DNA from: DASRBO01 sp035653595
Lineage (GTDB): Bacteria > Actinomycetota > Acidimicrobiia > Acidimicrobiales > JAJPHE01
Length of the DNA stretch: 64,000 bases
NCBI GenBank assembly: GCA_035653595.1
Contig: DASRBO010000098.1
Location: forward strand, 1 to 64,000
Reading direction: 5' to 3'
The translations under genes were made by a program, and so were the position numbers. Under the pieces are notes generated by a model that saw nothing but the letters and a program-made list of their open reading frames with translations, did no database searches and had not been told where the DNA came from. Of this stretch, positions 25,526-34,412 are shown piece by piece (the stretch's first letter is position 1; each line of letters opens with the position of its first letter).

Positions 25526-26560
25526 GTGAGCCCTCTCAAGGTGGACCTCATGACCACCGGCGCCAACCTGCGACGGGTGCAGCAGCTGGCCCGCGACGCG
25601 GCGGCCGCCGGCTTCTCCGGCCTGGTGTTCACCGAGGCCGGCCGCACCGCCTACCTCTCGTGCGCGGCGGCGGCCCTGGCGGCCGAGCTCGACCTGGCCA
25701 CGGGAATAGCGGTGGCCTTCCCCCGCAGCCCGATGGTGACGGCCAAGGTGGCCTGGGAGCTGGCCGACGCCAGTCGGGGGCGGTTCCGCCTCGGCCTCGG
25801 CACCCAGGTGCGGGCCCACGTCGAGCGGCGCTACTCGACCCCCTTCGATCCGCCCGGCCCCCGGCTCAAGGAGTACGTGCAGGCGCTGCGGGCGATCTTC
25901 CGGGCCTTCGCCGGCGACGGCGGGCTCAGCTTCGAGGGCGCCTACTACAGCCTCACCCTGCTGCCGGACCAGTGGTCCCCCGGCCCGATCGACGCCGGCC
26001 CCCCGCCGATCGACGTGGCGGCGGTGAACCCCTGGATGCTGCGCATGGCCGGTGAGGTGGCCGACGGCGTCCACGTCCATCCGCTCAACACCCCGGAGTA
26101 CCTGGCCTCGACGGTGGTGCCCGAGGTGTCGGCCGGGGCGGCCTCATCCGGTCGGGGACGGGACGACCTGACCCTCATCGTCCCCTGCTTCACCGCCGCC
26201 GGCGACAGCGAGGAGGAGCGCCGCCGGTGGCGGGAGATGGCCCGCCTGCAGGTCGCCTTCTACGGGTCGACGCCGAACTACGGCTTCATCTTCGACCAGA
26301 TCGGCCACGAGGGCACCACCGCCCGCATCCGCGAGAAGCAGAAGGCCGGCGACGTCGCCGGCATGGCCGCCGTGGTCAGCGACGACATCCTCGAGCACTT
26401 CGTGGTCAGCGCCGGCTGGGACGACCTGGCCGACGCCCTGCGCCGCCGCTACGAGGGGGTGGCCGACCGGGTGGTGCTGTACTTCGCCGGAGCGGCGTGG
26501 AACCAGGACCCGGCCTCCATCGGGCGATGGGGGGAGGTGGCCAGGGCCGTCAGTCGGTGA
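25526..26560 (+). CDS. LLM-class (F420-dependent-type) oxidoreductase
   Basis: 344 residues from GTG 25526, just after GGGAGGA. Luciferase-like TIM barrel: ARDAAAAGFSGLVFTEAG, LATGIAVAFPRSPMVTAKVAWELADAS, RFRLGLGTQVRAHVERRY and HPLNTPEYL. Close in layout to the F420-dependent actinobacterial subfamily whose members act as dehydrogenases or reductases. Substrate unknown. The 3' end overlaps the convergent editing-protein gene by 11 bp. Confidence 0.85.
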   Translation: MSPLKVDLMTTGANLRRVQQLARDAAAAGFSGLVFTEAGRTAYLSCAAAALAAELDLATGIAVAFPRSPMVTAKVAWELADASRGRFRLGLGTQVRAHVERRYSTPFDPPGPRLKEYVQALRAIFRAFAGDGGLSFEGAYYSLTLLPDQWSPGPIDAGPPPIDVAAVNPWMLRMAGEVADGVHVHPLNTPEYLASTVVPEVSAGAASSGRGRDDLTLIVPCFTAAGDSEEERRRWREMARLQVAFYGSTPNYGFIFDQIGHEGTTARIREKQKAGDVAGMAAVVSDDILEHFVVSAGWDDLADALRRRYEGVADRVVLYFAGAAWNQDPASIGRWGEVARAVSR

Positions 26561-27263
26561 CCTCGATGCGCACCCGCTTGTTGCCCCTGCCCTTCGACTC
26601 GGTCTTCACCACCCGCACCCGGCCCACCTCGTCGGTGCTGGCCACGTGGGTGCCTCCGTCGGCCTGCTTGTCGAGGCCGACGATGTCGATCACCCGGATG
26701 CGCTCGACCGAGGCGGGGATTAGGTTGACCTTGGTGCGGATCAGGTCCTCGTCGGCCACGGCCACGTCGCGGGGCAGGAAGGAGACCTGGACCGGGCGGG
26801 CGGCGGCCAGCTCGGCGTTGATCGCCTCCTCGACCAGGGCGCCGAAGCCCTCGGGCAGCGGATCGAACTCGAAGTCCATGCGGGCGGCGAGGGGCTCCAT
26901 GTTCCCGCCCGTCACCGGCACGCCCCAGCGGTTCCAGATGACCCCGCACAGCACGTGCAGGGCGGTGTGGGTGCGCATGAGGGCGTGGCGGCGCTCCCAG
27001 TCGACCACCGCCTCCACCTCGTCGCCGACGGCCAGGGCGTCCTCGGCCACCGAATGCCAGACCACCGGGCGACCGTCGTCGTCGGTGCCGTGGACCACGT
27101 CGGTCACCTCCACCGTCCCCAGCCGGCCGGTGTCGTGGGGCTGGCCCCCGCCGGTCGGGTAGAGGACCGTCCTGTCGAGGGCGACCAGGCCGGGTCGGGT
27201 GGCGGTCACCACCGCCGGGGCCGACCGCAGGTAGGCGTCCTCGAGGTAGAGCAGCTCGGTCAT
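26550..27263 (-). CDS. alanyl-tRNA editing protein (AlaX-M-like)
   Basis: 237 residues from ATG 27263. TVLYPTGGGQPHDTG is the start of the AlaRS-like editing fold; MRTHTALHVLCG holds the HxxxH zinc pair; VNLIPASVERIRVIDI follows. The second zinc motif reads KQADGGTHV, with Asp where AlaRS/AlaX usually has Cys (CGGTH). The family hydrolyses Ser- or Gly-mischarged tRNA-Ala. The start overlaps the citrate synthase stop (ATGA), so the two are co-translated, an unexpected pairing. Confidence 0.85.
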   Translation of the reverse strand: MTELLYLEDAYLRSAPAVVTATRPGLVALDRTVLYPTGGGQPHDTGRLGTVEVTDVVHGTDDDGRPVVWHSVAEDALAVGDEVEAVVDWERRHALMRTHTALHVLCGVIWNRWGVPVTGGNMEPLAARMDFEFDPLPEGFGALVEEAINAELAAARPVQVSFLPRDVAVADEDLIRTKVNLIPASVERIRVIDIVGLDKQADGGTHVASTDEVGRVRVVKTESKGRGNKRVRIEVTD

Positions 27264-28690
27264 GGGCCGATTCTGGCGGCTCCGCCGCCGTTCCGGTCCC
27301 CGCCCGCAGGCACCGCCGGGCCCTCCCCGCCCGGGGGCGGGCCGACGTAGGAGGCTCGGGGCCGGAAGCGAAGGCGGTGGGGGTACTCCTCGAGGGCGTG
27401 GGCGATCCAGCCGGCGCAGCGGGCCACGGCGAAGATGGCCTCGGTGGCCCCCGCCACCATGCCGGCCGTGTCGGCCAGCACAGCAAGGGCGAAGTCGATG
27501 TTGGGGGCGGGCAGGTTCTGCCCGGCCGTCACGGACAGCAGGCGCCCGGCGGCCGCCCAGGGCTGGGACGACAGGCCCGAGCTGCGCATCATCTGCAGCA
27601 GGGCGGCCGCCCGGGGGTCGGGGCCGGTGTAGACGCGGTGACCGAGGCCGGGGACGGCCTCGCCCTGGCGCAGCCGGCGCCCGACCGCCTCGGCCGCCGG
27701 CAGCCCGGCGCACACCTCGGCGATCATGGCCCGCACATCCTCGGCCGCCCCCCCGTGCAGAGGCCCCTCCAGCACGCCCATGCCCGCCTCCACCACCAGG
27801 TAGGGATCGGCCCAGGTGGAGGCGGCCACCCGGGCGGCCAGGGTGGACGCGGCCAGCTCGTGGTCGGACAGCAGCACCAGGGCGGCGTTGAGCATGGCGA
27901 GCTGGGCCCGACGGGGTCGCCGGGTCGACAGGGCCGGCCACAGCCGGCCGGCTATGGACCCCTGGCGCACGATCCCCGGGGCCGACGCCCCGGGCGCGGC
28001 CGGATCGAGGCGGAGCTCGGCCACCCGCTCCGGGTGGGGGGAGAGGCAGTCGACCACGGTGGCCACGATCGAGCGGGCGGTGATGACGACCGCCTCGGGC
28101 CGGCGGTCGTGGCGCATGGGGTCGGTGGCAGCGGCGGCGGCCACCGCCACCCGCATCCGGTCCATCAGCGAAGCCCCTGTCGGCAGCCGGTCGATCACCG
28201 AGCGGGCCACCTCCAGCCCCTCCGGCCTGGCCTGCCACACCGGGGGCTCGCCGGCGTCGCCGTCGGGGTGCCAGAGCCACTCCGCCACCCGCTCGTAGCT
28301 GGCGGCGGAGCTCGCCTCCACCGCGTCCCAGCCCCGGAACCACAGATGACCGGCCGGCTCCAGCAGGGTGAGGGCCGACTCGATCACCAGGTCGGCACCG
28401 CCGCGGCGGCCCCCCCTACGCCCCGGAGACGGACCGCCCGTCGCTTCCTGCGGACCAGCATCGACCTCCGTCGGTCCGACCTGGTCGGCGGCCCAGCGGC
28501 CCGATCGGCCCGCCCGTCGGGCGGCTAGGGCCCGGACCTCGGCGGCGTCGAAGCGGCTTCCCCGCTTGCCGGGGGTCCGGTAGCTGGAGAGGAGCCCCCG
28601 GCTGACGTAGGCGTACAGCGTCTCCGGCTTGACCCCCAGCAGCCCGGCGGCCTCGGCGGTGGACAGACGGTGCTCCTCCGCAATCGACAT
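27260..28690 (-). CDS. citrate synthase-like protein with N-terminal MerR-type HTH
   Basis: About 476 residues from ATG 28690 (GTG 28702 in frame). LSTAEAAGLLGVKPETLYAYVSRG and RFDAAEVRAL form a MerR/excisionase-type helix-turn-helix in the first ~60 residues, then a low-complexity linker. The citrate synthase fold follows: LLSDHELAASTLAAR (His), GPLHGGA, GLGHRVYTGPDPR (His) and APNIDFALAVLAD (Asp). Catalytic residues are kept. May be citrate or 2-methylcitrate synthase. The HTH could let the enzyme bind its own promoter; that is inference. Divergent from a second citrate synthase at 28850. Confidence 0.85.
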   Translation of the reverse strand: MSIAEEHRLSTAEAAGLLGVKPETLYAYVSRGLLSSYRTPGKRGSRFDAAEVRALAARRAGRSGRWAADQVGPTEVDAGPQEATGGPSPGRRGGRRGGADLVIESALTLLEPAGHLWFRGWDAVEASSAASYERVAEWLWHPDGDAGEPPVWQARPEGLEVARSVIDRLPTGASLMDRMRVAVAAAAATDPMRHDRRPEAVVITARSIVATVVDCLSPHPERVAELRLDPAAPGASAPGIVRQGSIAGRLWPALSTRRPRRAQLAMLNAALVLLSDHELAASTLAARVAASTWADPYLVVEAGMGVLEGPLHGGAAEDVRAMIAEVCAGLPAAEAVGRRLRQGEAVPGLGHRVYTGPDPRAAALLQMMRSSGLSSQPWAAAGRLLSVTAGQNLPAPNIDFALAVLADTAGMVAGATEAIFAVARCAGWIAHALEEYPHRLRFRPRASYVGPPPGGEGPAVPAGGDRNGGGAARIGP

Positions 28691-28715
28691 TGCTTGATTC
28701 ACCTGTCTTGGTAAT

Positions 28716-28732
28716 CAATGTTGACAACATTG
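28716..28732. promoter_or_regulatory. palindromic operator in divergent citrate synthase promoters
   Basis: CAATGTT-GAC-AACATTG is a perfect 7-3-7 inverted repeat. A rightward TTGACA (28721-28726) with AAGTAT 18 bp later (28745-28750) overlaps it. Leftward, TTGACT (28746-28741) is followed 17 bp on by CAACAT inside the palindrome. A protein bound here would cover both promoters. Confidence 0.65.
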
Positions 28733-28849
28733 AGAAGACTAGTCAAGTATGAGAGGGCACACCGGGATACGGCAACGACGCCGTCCGGCCCCCGCCCGCC
28801 AGGGCGGGCGGGTCATGGAGAGACGAGCACACTGAGAGAGGAGCCGCTG

Positions 28850-30373
28850 GTGTCGATGCGCACGGTGGGCGACCTGATGACCAGCCCGGCGGTGACGGCC
28901 GGGCCCGACGAGACGCTGGCCGCCGCCGCCACCCGTATGAGGGAGGCGGGGGTGGGATCGGTGGTGGTGGGCCGCTTCGGCCAGCCGGTTGGGATACTCA
29001 CCGAGCGGGACCTGGTGATGGCCACCGCCGCCGGGGCCGACCCCGACACCGCCCCCGTGCGGGACTGGATGACCGCCGAGGCCGACTGCGTGGAGCCCGA
29101 CGTTGCCGTGGAGGAGGCCTGGGCCAGCCTGGCCAGCCACGGTTACCGCCACATACCGGTGGTGTCGGCCGACGAGCTCAAGGGCGTGGTCTCCATGCGC
29201 GATCTTCTGGGGGTGGCACAGATCCGACCGGTAAGCGGCGCCTACACCGACGCCCCCAAGGGGCTCGAGGGCGTGGTGGCGGCCGAAACCAGCGTGGGCG
29301 ACGTGCGCGGCCTCGAGGGCTTCTACCACTACCGGCAGTACTCGGCCCTCGACGTCGCCGCCACCCGGAGCCTCGAGGACGCCTGGCGGCTGCTGTTCGA
29401 CGGCGAGCTGCCCGACGCCGCCGAGGCGGCGGCCTTCGCCGCCGAGCTGGCCCCGCTGCGGAAGCTGCCGGAGGCGGTGGCGGCGGTTTTGCCCGCCATC
29501 GCCGCCTCGGGCGCCGCTCCCCTCGACGGGCTGCGCTCGGCCCTGTCTCTGGTGGCCGGGGCCGAGCACATGCGGGCCAGCCTCGACCTCGACCGCAGGG
29601 CCCTGCGGGTCGACGCCCTGCGCCTGTCGGCGGTGGTCCCGACGATCGTGGCCTCGCTGCACCGCCTTGGCCAGGGTCTCGAACCGCTGGCGCCGAGGGA
29701 GGACCTGGGCCATGCCGCCAACTACCTGTACATGCTGAGCGGCGAGGAGCCCGACCCGGCTCTGGTGCGGCCGCTGGAGCAGTACATGATCCTCACCATC
29801 GACCACGGGCTCAACGCCTCCACCTTCACCGCCCGGGTCATCACCTCAACCGGTGCCGACGTGGGCTCGGCGGTCGTGGGCGCTGTCGGGGCCCTGTCCG
29901 GCCCCCTGCACGGCGGTGCCCCCAGCCGGGCCCTCGACACCATCGATGCCATTGGCACAGCCGAGCGGGCCGAGGCATGGGTGCGCGACGCCGTGTCGAG
30001 GGGCGAGAAGATCATGGGCTTCGGCCACCGCGTCTACCGGACCGACGACCCCCGCTCGACCATGATGCGCGAGATCGCCCGCGGCCTGGGCAGCCCGCTC
30101 CAGCCCCTGGCCGAGCACATCGAGGCCACCGTGCTGCGAGTGCTGGAGGAGATGAAGCCCGGCCACCAGCTGCGCACCAACGTCGAGTTCTACGCCGGGG
30201 TGGTGATGGACCGCTGCGGGCTGCCCCGCCAGCTGTTCACCCCCACCTTCGCTGCCAGCCGCTGCATCGGGTGGTGCGCCCACATCCTCGAGCAGGCGGC
30301 CGACAACCGGATCATTCGCCCCAGCGCCCGCTACGTCGGCCCGCCCCCGCCCCAGCCGGTGCCCCCTCTGTAG
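28850..30373 (+). CDS. citrate synthase with N-terminal CBS-domain pair
   Basis: 507 residues from GTG 28850 (GAGGAG 6 nt upstream; ATG 28856 also possible). Two CBS domains (~residues 1-125): VGDLMTSPAVTAGPDETLAAAA, PVGILTERDLVM, SHGYRHIPVV and LKGVVSMRDLL, which usually bind adenine nucleotides. The citrate synthase part has TIDHGLNASTFTARV, GPLHGGAPSRA, GFGHRVYRTDDPR and TNVEFYAGVVMD. The last carries Glu where the catalytic Asp (NVDFY) is expected. CBS control suggests an adenylate-sensing citrate or methylcitrate synthase. Confidence 0.85.
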   Translation: MSMRTVGDLMTSPAVTAGPDETLAAAATRMREAGVGSVVVGRFGQPVGILTERDLVMATAAGADPDTAPVRDWMTAEADCVEPDVAVEEAWASLASHGYRHIPVVSADELKGVVSMRDLLGVAQIRPVSGAYTDAPKGLEGVVAAETSVGDVRGLEGFYHYRQYSALDVAATRSLEDAWRLLFDGELPDAAEAAAFAAELAPLRKLPEAVAAVLPAIAASGAAPLDGLRSALSLVAGAEHMRASLDLDRRALRVDALRLSAVVPTIVASLHRLGQGLEPLAPREDLGHAANYLYMLSGEEPDPALVRPLEQYMILTIDHGLNASTFTARVITSTGADVGSAVVGAVGALSGPLHGGAPSRALDTIDAIGTAERAEAWVRDAVSRGEKIMGFGHRVYRTDDPRSTMMREIARGLGSPLQPLAEHIEATVLRVLEEMKPGHQLRTNVEFYAGVVMDRCGLPRQLFTPTFAASRCIGWCAHILEQAADNRIIRPSARYVGPPPPQPVPPL

Positions 30374-30411
30374 TCCGAGCCCGCTGACCCCGGTCCGTAC
30401 CCGGGTCTTTG

Positions 30412-30456
30412 GGTCCCAGGTCTGTGGTCTCCAGCCGTGGTCCCAGACCGGAGACC
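30412..30456. terminator. overlapping inverted repeats between convergent genes
   Basis: GGTCTG (30419) pairs with CAGACC (30444), and GGTCTCC (30426) pairs with GGAGACC (30450). The two stems overlap and cannot both form as simple hairpins. The position between convergent stops suits a bidirectional terminator, but no T-tract is present. Confidence 0.35.
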
Positions 30457-30499
30457 CGGGCCGGTTCCGGTCGGAGAGGGGCCGGGCCGGGCGGCAGGG

Positions 30500-31945
30500 T
30501 CAGGGTACGGAGGGGCCCGGGGCCCGGTTGTAGACCCGCAGGCCGAAGCGCAGCCAGGCCACGGCGCCGTCGGCGCCCCGCCCGAACACCCCGCGCTGGC
30601 CGGCGGCGGCGGGCGGGTCGACGCAGATCACCTCGTCTTCCCCGCAGGGCACCAGCCGGTAGCGCGGCGGGGGTGAGGGGGTGCCGGGAGTGCCCGGTGT
30701 CATGACCAGGGCGGAGGAGTCGTCGGGGTCGAGCTCGACCGAGTGGGTCCACTCCGGCTCCGGCCCGAGGCCGTAGCGGCCGACGCAGGCGGCGGTGTCG
30801 AGCGAGCCGGTCGCCGGCCCGGAATCGGCCTCGACCGCCCCGGCCGCCTTCCCGAGGGCCCACCGCTCGATGGAGCGGTTGAAGGCCCCGGCGGCGCCGG
30901 AGTTGGACAGGACGGTGACGGCCATGCCTGCGGCGGGGCACATGACGAACCGGCTCAGGTAGCCGTTGGTGGCCCCGCCGTGCTCCACCACCGTGGCGCC
31001 GCCCACCCGGCGGATCATCCACGCCAGCCCGACGTCGGTCGTGCTGTCGATGCCGACCTGGGGCGTGGTCATGGCCGCAACCGTCTCCTGCCGGAGCAGG
31101 CGCGAGCCGTCGGCCGCCACCCCTCCGGCCAGCCACAGCCGGGCCCAGCTCAGCTGGTCGCCGGCGCAGGAGCACAGGGCCCCCGCCGGCCAGGCGTAGA
31201 ACGGGCGGGGCCAGGGCCGCTGCACCCGCGGTCCGTCCTCCGAGGCCACGTGGCCCGCCGCCACCCGGTGGGTGATCATCTCGTCGGCGTGGAAGAAGCT
31301 GTGGCCGATGCCGGCAGGCTCCAGCACCAGCCGGCGCACCGCCTCCGGGTAGGGCCAGCCGGTGAGCACCTCGAGGAGCCGGCCGAGCACGTAGTAGCCG
31401 GCGTTGTTGTAGGAGTACAGCTGACCCGGGGCGGCCAGGCGGGGGGCCCGCCACATGTCCTGCACCACCCGGGCCAGGGCGCCGTCGCGGCCGTAGTCCG
31501 GCTCGGTGAGCAGGAACCAGTCGCCGGCCCACCCCCCGGTGTGGGTGAGCAGGTGTCGCACGGTGACGGCCTCGCCCTCGCCCGGGGCGGCCAGGCGGAA
31601 GGCGCCCAGGTGGGCGGCGACGGGGTCGTCGAGGCCAAGCCGGTCGTCCTGCACCAGGGCCATGACGGCGGCGGCGGTGAAGGTCTTGGTCGTCGAGCCG
31701 ATCTGGAACAGGGTCCGGTCGTCGACCGCCAGCGGGTGCTCGACGTTGGTGACGCCGTGGGAGACGACGACCTCCTCGCCCCCGGCGTGGAGGCCCACGG
31801 CCACCCCAGGCACCCCGGCCTCCTCCGCCCCCCGCTTCACCACGTCGGCCAGCTCGTCGGCCAGGGCGCCGGCGGTCACCCCCGCCGGGCCCGTGGGTGC
31901 CGCCCCGCCGGCGGGAGGGACGACCCCTGGTGTCTCCACCGTCAC
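30500..31945 (-). CDS. serine hydrolase, S12/class C beta-lactamase fold (paralogue 1)
   Basis: About 481 residues from GTG 31945 (GTG 31939 possible). FQIGSTTKTFTAAAVM holds the SxxK nucleophile and lysine; YSYNNAGYYVLG is the YxN motif; VEHGGATNGY is the HxG motif. No export signal, so probably cytoplasmic. The C-terminal ~100 residues form a small beta domain. Family activities include D-aminopeptidase, D-Ala-D-Ala carboxypeptidase and esterase. Divergent from paralogue 2 across a 132-bp promoter gap. Confidence 0.85.
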   Translation of the reverse strand: MTVETPGVVPPAGGAAPTGPAGVTAGALADELADVVKRGAEEAGVPGVAVGLHAGGEEVVVSHGVTNVEHPLAVDDRTLFQIGSTTKTFTAAAVMALVQDDRLGLDDPVAAHLGAFRLAAPGEGEAVTVRHLLTHTGGWAGDWFLLTEPDYGRDGALARVVQDMWRAPRLAAPGQLYSYNNAGYYVLGRLLEVLTGWPYPEAVRRLVLEPAGIGHSFFHADEMITHRVAAGHVASEDGPRVQRPWPRPFYAWPAGALCSCAGDQLSWARLWLAGGVAADGSRLLRQETVAAMTTPQVGIDSTTDVGLAWMIRRVGGATVVEHGGATNGYLSRFVMCPAAGMAVTVLSNSGAAGAFNRSIERWALGKAAGAVEADSGPATGSLDTAACVGRYGLGPEPEWTHSVELDPDDSSALVMTPGTPGTPSPPPRYRLVPCGEDEVICVDPPAAAGQRGVFGRGADGAVAWLRFGLRVYNRAPGPSVP

Positions 31946-32077
31946 CGCCGCCAGCGTAGGACGGACCGGGGGCGGTTCGTAGGAAACGACGACGGCGCCG
32001 CGGGCCTCTCGTTCGATCCGACGCAGAACGGGGACCGCCGGATCCCTACCGTGATCGAGGGTCAGCGAGGAGGGGAT

Positions 32078-33466
32078 GTGACGATCGACGATCTGCAGGG
32101 AACGCTCCGGGCCCGTCTCGACCGGCTGGCCGCCGAACACGGCGTGGTCGGGGCGTCGATGGCGGTGCAAAAGGGCGACACGGTGGTGGAGGCGGCCACC
32201 GGCCTCACCAACCTGCGCACCGGGGTGGAGGTGACCACCGACACCGTCTTCCAGATCGGCTCGATCTCCAAGTCCTACACGGCCACGCTGGTGATGCAGC
32301 TGGTCGACGAGGGCCTGATCGACCTCGACGCCCCGGTCTCCCGCTACCTCCCGGACTTCCGCACCACCGACCCGGAGGCGGCCGCCTCGGTGACGGTGCG
32401 GCGCCTGCTCAGCCACACCAGCGGGATGGACGGTGACGTCTTCGACGACTTCGGCCGGGGCGACGAGTGTGTCGAGCGCTACGTCGCCGCCATGGCCGGC
32501 ATCGCCCACACCCACCCGGTGGGGGCGTTCTTCTCCTACTGCAACTCCGGCTACGTGCTGCTGGGTCGCCTGATCGAGCACTTCCGCCAGGCCACCTGGG
32601 ACGCCGCCCTGCGCCAGCACCTGCTCGGTCCGCTCGGCGCCGAGGACACCGTCACGCTGGCCGACGAGGCCATCCTGCGGCGGGCGGCCGTCGGCCACAT
32701 CCCCTCCGGTGAGGACGGGGCCCTGCAGGTGGCGCCCATGTGGTTCTTCGGCCGGGCCATGGGCCCGGCCGGGGTCATCACCGCCCCGGCCCGCGAGGTG
32801 CTGGTCCTGGCCCGCATGCACCTGGACGACGGACGGGCCTCCGACGGCACCCAGCTGCTCAGCCCGGGTGCGGTCAAGGCCATGCGCCAGCTGGAGGTGG
32901 AGATCCCCGACCCCTACGTCCTCGGGGACGGCTGGGGCCTGGGCTGGATCCTCTACCGGTCCGGCTCGCCGCTGGTGTTCGGCCACGACGGCACCACCGT
33001 GGGCCAGAACGCCTACCTGCGCATCGTCCCCGACGCCGACCTGGCCGTGTGCCTGCTCACCAACGGGGGCGGCGCCGGGGCGCTGTTCGACGCCCTGGTG
33101 CGCCCGCTCTTGGTGGAGCTGGCCGGCGCCGAGCTCAACCCGCCGCCGCAGCTGCCGCCGGCGCCGGTGGAGGTGGACCGCACTGCCTTCGTCGGCACCT
33201 ACGAGCGCAGTGGGGTGAGCATCGAGGTCAGCCTCGACGAGGACAACCGGATCTGGATACAGGCCAGGAGCACCGGCCCACTGGCCGGCACCGTGCCTCC
33301 GGAGCCGCCGAAGGAGCTGGTCCCGCTGACCGACAGCCTCCTCATAACGGCTGAGCCGGACAAGAGGGTCGGCCGGCACGGAAGCTTCAAGTTCCTCGAG
33401 CCCGGCCCGGCCGGCTTCGGCTACATCCACTCCGGGGCCCGGGCCACCCCGCGGGTGTCCGGCTAG
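32078..33466 (+). CDS. serine hydrolase, S12 fold (paralogue 2)
   Basis: 462 residues from GTG 32078 with GAGGAGGGG just upstream. FQIGSISKSYTATLVMQ (SxxK), FSYCNSGYVLLG (YxN) and FGHDGTTVGQNAY (HxG) mark the active site. A C-terminal lipocalin-like beta domain starts about residue 360 (FVGTYERSGVSIEV). It is close in detail to paralogue 5 at 55505 (FDDFGRGDE / FEDFGRGDD; SYCNSG in both). No signal peptide. Followed 15 bp later by the GNAT gene. Confidence 0.85.
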   Translation: MTIDDLQGTLRARLDRLAAEHGVVGASMAVQKGDTVVEAATGLTNLRTGVEVTTDTVFQIGSISKSYTATLVMQLVDEGLIDLDAPVSRYLPDFRTTDPEAAASVTVRRLLSHTSGMDGDVFDDFGRGDECVERYVAAMAGIAHTHPVGAFFSYCNSGYVLLGRLIEHFRQATWDAALRQHLLGPLGAEDTVTLADEAILRRAAVGHIPSGEDGALQVAPMWFFGRAMGPAGVITAPAREVLVLARMHLDDGRASDGTQLLSPGAVKAMRQLEVEIPDPYVLGDGWGLGWILYRSGSPLVFGHDGTTVGQNAYLRIVPDADLAVCLLTNGGGAGALFDALVRPLLVELAGAELNPPPQLPPAPVEVDRTAFVGTYERSGVSIEVSLDEDNRIWIQARSTGPLAGTVPPEPPKELVPLTDSLLITAEPDKRVGRHGSFKFLEPGPAGFGYIHSGARATPRVSG

Positions 33467-33481
33467 GGTACCGCCGCCAGC

Positions 33482-34378
33482 GTGGCTGAAGGACTGGACA
33501 CCGTGGTGGCGGGAACAGCCGCCGAGGCCGCCACCGCCGCCGAGCGATGGGCGGACAAGGCCGGCGTGTCGGTCGAGCTGGTGGCGGCCGAGCCGGCCGC
33601 CCGCCAGGTGGCCACCGTGCTGTCCGCCGTGTGGCCCCAGCCCAACGGGACGGCGCCCGTCACCCCCGAGCTGGCCTGGGCCCTGGCCCACTCCGGCAAC
33701 TACGTCGCCCTGGCCGTCGGGCCGGACGGGCCCGTCGGGGCGGCCGTCGGGTTCCGGGCCGCCGACGGCGAGGGCCACCACCTCCACTCCCACATCGCCG
33801 GGGTCGTGCCCGCCCGCCAGGGGGGCAGCGTGGGCTTCGCCCTCAAGCAGCATCAGCGGGCCTGGGCCCTGGGCGCCGGCCTGACCCGCATCACCTGGAC
33901 CTTCGACCCCCTCGTGGCCCGCAACGCCTACTTCAACGTCATGAAGCTGGGCGCCGGCCTGACCAGGTACTACGTCGACTTCTACGGAGCCCTGAGCGAC
34001 GGCATCAACGTCGGGGACGAGAGCGACCGCTGCCTGGTGACCTGGTGGCTCACCGGTCAGCGGGCTGCCGCCGCCGCCTCCGGCGCCACCGGCGAGGTCG
34101 ACCTCGCCGCCCTGTGCCGGATGGGGGCCGTCGAGGTGCTCGGCCCGGGCCCCGGCCACGAGCCGGTGCTGCAGGCCGCCCCCGCCCAGGCGACCAGGCT
34201 GGCCCGGGTGCCGGCGGACGTCGTCGAGCTGCGTCACCGCGACCCGGCCATGGCCCGGCGCTGGCGCCAGGCCCTGCGCGAGGTCCTGACCACCACCTTC
34301 GCCGAAGGGCTGGAGGTGGAGGCGGTCAGCCGCGACGGCTGCTACGTCATCGGTGCCAGGAGGCGGCCCGCCCGCTGA
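33482..34378 (+). CDS. GNAT-family acyltransferase (COG3375-like)
   Basis: 298 residues from GTG 33482. VALAVGPDGPVGAAVGFRA, HHLHSHIAGVVPARQGGSVGFALKQHQRAWAL and ITWTFDPLVARNAYFNVMKLGA fit the long GNAT proteins encoded beside N-acylamino-acid racemases. In Geobacillus such an enzyme N-succinylates D-amino acids so that a racemase and deacylase can turn them into L-forms. Both partners are present at 41893 and 43290. The acyl donor here is unproven. Confidence 0.75.
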   Translation: MAEGLDTVVAGTAAEAATAAERWADKAGVSVELVAAEPAARQVATVLSAVWPQPNGTAPVTPELAWALAHSGNYVALAVGPDGPVGAAVGFRAADGEGHHLHSHIAGVVPARQGGSVGFALKQHQRAWALGAGLTRITWTFDPLVARNAYFNVMKLGAGLTRYYVDFYGALSDGINVGDESDRCLVTWWLTGQRAAAAASGATGEVDLAALCRMGAVEVLGPGPGHEPVLQAAPAQATRLARVPADVVELRHRDPAMARRWRQALREVLTTTFAEGLEVEAVSRDGCYVIGARRRPAR

Positions 34379-34412
34379 CCCCCCGGTGCCCGGCGGTGCC
34401 ACCATTTAGGCC

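Noticed and set aside
26550..28343. A 597-residue minus-strand protein containing AlaX
   Set aside because: The upstream part is the shadow of the citrate synthase; AlaX motifs begin at ATG 27263.
30500..34405. A 1301-residue minus-strand open frame
   Set aside because: Only the part up to ~31945 encodes a recognisable S12 hydrolase; the rest is the antisense of the S12 and GNAT genes, open because of high GC.
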